From Tsukamurella tyrosinosolvens (GTDB lineage: Bacteria; Actinomycetota; Actinomycetes; Mycobacteriales; Mycobacteriaceae), in assembly GCF_900104775.1 (NCBI RefSeq), contig NZ_FNSA01000003.1:4154001-4218000 (forward strand): 64,000 nucleotides of DNA, in the 5' to 3' direction. The notes under the pieces were generated by a model, which saw only the letters and a program-made list of their open reading frames with translations, was not told the DNA's origin and did no database searches. Positions 62,159 to 64,000 of this stretch are shown one piece after another (the first letter of the stretch is position 1; every line of letters begins with the position of its first letter). Both the position numbers and the translations under genes were made by a program.

Positions 62159-63196
62159 GTGCAGCTCTCCGATCTGCCCGTGGGCGGTGTCGCGCGACTG
62201 CGGGGGACCTCCGCCGCCTCGCTGGCGTCCGCCGCCGAGCGCCGCGGCCCGCAGGACCCGGTGGTGGTCTTCCCCGGCCTCACGCAGCCGCTGCCCTCCT
62301 CCCCCGGTGCGATCATCGACGACGTGCTGACCCGCGAGGTCGCGGTCGCCTTCGAGGTCTACCCCGCCTGGCTGCCCGACCCGGCGCTCGCCCCCGGATC
62401 CGATGGTGTGCTCGACCGTTCCGGCGCCCGCGCGCTCGCACACCGCCGTGACGGCGGCGCCGGGATCGCCACGGCCCTGGGCGCGCTCGCCACCGCGGCG
62501 CTGCGTCCCGAATCGTCCCGCGGCTTCGCCGAGCTGCCCGCCGCCGACCGGCGCGGCGCCCTCGAGTACGCCCTCACCCGCAGCTACCACGCCCCGTCGG
62601 TGGCGCTCGCGATCGACGTCGACCGGCCGGTCGCGCCGCACCTCGGCGAGGCCCTCTCGGCGGCGGCGCAGTGGCTCGCGCGGGGCGAGAGCACCGTCTG
62701 GCTGTTCGGGCCGGGCGCGGCGCCCCTGGACCGGTTCCCCGTCGTCGACGGTCCGCCGGTCGTCACGGAGCCGCGCCGCGGGCCGTCGGAGTTCACCGTC
62801 GGGCTCGAGCCCCTGCCCGTGTACCCGCCCGTCGCGGGCCGCCCGCATCCGGCGAGCGCCGCGGAGCAGTGCCTCGAACGGGGGCTGCTCGGCCAGGCGT
62901 GGGCCGCCGCGCGGCACTGGAACTACGCGATCGACCTGGGGCCGCAGGCCCGGCCCGTCCGCGTCGACCTGCTGTTCCCGCAGCCCCGCCTCGTCGTGGA
63001 GGTCGACGGCCCGGATCACCGCGCGCACGACACCTACGAGGCCGACCGCCGTCGCGACGCCGACCTCATGCTGGCGGGCTTCCGGGTGCTGCGACTGACC
63101 AACGCGCGGATCCTGGACGACCTCGCGGAATCCATGGCGATCATCCGTACATTGGTGACTGCAACGGGGTCGGGCCACGGGAGGGGTGCGGGATGA
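62159..63196 (+). CDS. hypothetical protein with C-terminal DUF559/Vsr-like nuclease-type domain
   Basis: A 345-residue protein. The C-terminal ~90 residues contain RVDLLFPQPRLVVEVDGPDH then DRRRDADLMLAGFRVLRLTN, the DUF559 (PD-(D/E)xK-related) pattern with D-x-n-E-x-D acidic residues. The N-terminal two thirds are not recognised. GTG 62159 lies 7 bp after TAACTT (62146-62151), a clear leaderless start. The next gene overlaps it by 4 bases (ATGA), so the three genes at the edge form one operon. Confidence 0.78.
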   Translation: MQLSDLPVGGVARLRGTSAASLASAAERRGPQDPVVVFPGLTQPLPSSPGAIIDDVLTREVAVAFEVYPAWLPDPALAPGSDGVLDRSGARALAHRRDGGAGIATALGALATAALRPESSRGFAELPAADRRGALEYALTRSYHAPSVALAIDVDRPVAPHLGEALSAAAQWLARGESTVWLFGPGAAPLDRFPVVDGPPVVTEPRRGPSEFTVGLEPLPVYPPVAGRPHPASAAEQCLERGLLGQAWAAARHWNYAIDLGPQARPVRVDLLFPQPRLVVEVDGPDHRAHDTYEADRRRDADLMLAGFRVLRLTNARILDDLAESMAIIRTLVTATGSGHGRGAG

Positions 63197-63864
63197 GCGA
63201 GTCGATCGCGGGGCTCACCGGCACGGAATCCACTGTGCTGCTGGTGCTCGCGTCCGCCGTCGAGCCGGTGCGCAACCCCGATCTCAAGCTGCTCGGCCCC
63301 GCGCTGGAGGCGCCGTCGCGCCGCAAGCTGGTCGAGCGGGGCCTGCTCGACGTCGAGGTCGGCGAGCGCCGCACGCTGCTGCTGTCCCTCACCGACCGCG
63401 GCTGGGCGGCCGCGGCGGCGCTGCTCGAGTCCCCGCCCCCGCCCCGCGCGACGCCGCAGTTGCGCGCGCTGTTCACCTTCGCCGCGGGGATCGGCCGGTA
63501 CCTGCGCCGCGAGTCGCTCGCGCTGGGCGAGGTGGTCACGCCCGCCGACCCGCCTGCGCCCGCGCCCGCCCAGGCGGTGCGGTCCGCGCCCGCCCCCGCG
63601 CCCGACGGTCCGCCCGCCGACCGGGTGCGCGCGGCCTACCGCGCCGTCGCCGCCCTGGGCGCGTGGGTGGCGCTGCGGGACCTGCGCGCGGCGCTGCCCG
63701 GCGTGCCCCGCGCCACCGTCGACGAGGGCCTGCGCGCCCTGTATCCCGAGCCCGGCGTGCACATCGTCGCCGAGGACAACCTCAAAGCCCTCACCCCGGA
63801 CGATCACGCCGCCGCGCTGCAGCTGGGCGGCCGTCCCCTGCACGCGATACGGATCACCCGATGA
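63193..63864 (+). CDS. hypothetical winged-helix-like protein
   Basis: A 223-residue protein. Residues 10-85 look like a winged helix (SRRKLVERGLLDVEVGERRT, LSLTDRGWAAAAALL), followed by a Pro/Ala linker and a C-terminal domain of similar size (LPGVPRATVDEGLRALYPEP). Overlaps both neighbours by 4 bases (ATGA), so it is tightly coupled. Function unknown. Confidence 0.65.
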   Translation: MSESIAGLTGTESTVLLVLASAVEPVRNPDLKLLGPALEAPSRRKLVERGLLDVEVGERRTLLLSLTDRGWAAAAALLESPPPPRATPQLRALFTFAAGIGRYLRRESLALGEVVTPADPPAPAPAQAVRSAPAPAPDGPPADRVRAAYRAVAALGAWVALRDLRAALPGVPRATVDEGLRALYPEPGVHIVAEDNLKALTPDDHAAALQLGGRPLHAIRITR

Positions 63865-64000
63865 CGCTCTCCGATCAGCAGCGCGCGGCGCTGCGTTCCG
63901 TCCGCCTGAGCTGGGCGCCCACGTACGAGGAGGTGTGGGACGCCGCGGCGGAGGACACGCACGTCGACGGCCTGCACACCGACGTCTGGGAGGACCTCGA
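63861..64000 (+). CDS. start of a third coupled gene, possibly a large ATP-binding protein; partial
   Basis: Only 46 codons are present: MTLSDQQRAALRSVRLSWAP, then YEEVWDAAAEDTHVDGLHTD. This resembles, from memory, the N-terminus of large actinobacterial AAA-type ATP-binding proteins found next to winged-helix and TerB-like genes. The P-loop would lie beyond the window, so the call is tentative. Confidence 0.4.
   Translation, partial: MTLSDQQRAALRSVRLSWAPTYEEVWDAAAEDTHVDGLHTDVWEDL

Noticed and set aside
1-64000. tRNA, rRNA, transposase or prophage genes
   Set aside because: Intergenic regions were read on both strands; no cloverleaf-like 70-90-nt segments with CCA-adjacent arms, no rRNA signature and no transposase or integrase-like protein were found.

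Overview
The window is chromosomal DNA of a high-GC actinomycete (roughly 70 percent G+C by eye) of the order Mycobacteriales. Evidence: a complete ESX-4-type VII secretion locus sits between rpsI-rplM-glmM and truA-rplQ-rpoA, as in Mycobacterium (the Rv3441c-Rv3462c neighbourhood); many genes start directly at the predicted transcription start (leaderless); and S14 and L36 are zinc-binding types. My best guess at genus is Tsukamurella, from overall protein likeness only; this is not proven. I saw no rRNA or tRNA gene, intact insertion sequence, prophage or CRISPR array.

Layout. 1-6.8 kb: a truncated DUF222/HNH gene behind a PafBC-like DNA-damage promoter, a PCD-VOC fusion gene, the tightly overlapped tsaE-hydrolase-alr unit, the NAD(P)HX repair enzyme, and a divergent hydrolase. 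6.8-9.0 kb: a three-gene EspC-like/long secreted protein/small protein cassette. 9.0-12.3 kb: HAD phosphatase, glmM, rpsI, rplM. 12.5-16.5 kb: two tandem DoxX-like membrane proteins, an LLM oxidoreductase and a small membrane protein. 16.5-32.9 kb: the ESX-4 locus (eccC, eccD, mycP, eccB, eccE; an Esx pair; EspG-, PPE- and PE-like genes; a long WxG substrate with an EspC-like partner; two YbaB-like genes; a T7SS-associated membrane protein). 32.9-37.2 kb: DedA, truA, a GntR-TetR regulator divergent from an FAD monooxygenase, and an SRPBCC protein. 37.3-42.2 kb: the alpha operon (rplQ-rpoA-rpsD-rpsK-rpsM-rpmJ), a secreted protease inserted before infA, and infA. 42.3-48 kb: Nudix, metY, a VapBC remnant, a YCII-ECF42 sigma pair between 23-bp direct repeats, and a TipA-like MerR regulator. 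48-53.7 kb: map-adk-secY and rplO-rpmD-rpsE-rplR-rplF-rpsH. 53.9-59.6 kb: six unrelated genes splitting the spc operon. 59.7-61.2 kb: rpsZ-rplE-rplX-rplN. 61.4-64 kb: vapBC, then a DUF559-type protein, a small winged-helix-like protein and the start of a third overlapping gene that leaves the window.

The strongest system-level signal is regulatory. Four transcription units, three in the ESX-4 locus and one 11 kb away at the EspC-like cassette, are preceded by the same ECF sigma promoter: GGAACC (GGATCC once), exactly 16 bp, then CGTC, inside a shared GGTGCGTC(C/T)AAT core. This is the published mycobacterial SigM consensus, and SigM is known to switch on ESX-4 on cell contact in M. smegmatis. 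The promoter therefore links machine, chaperone, Esx/PE/PPE proteins and a remote candidate substrate cassette into one predicted regulon. By contrast the T7SS-associated gene at 31.7-32.9 kb has a housekeeping-like leaderless promoter.
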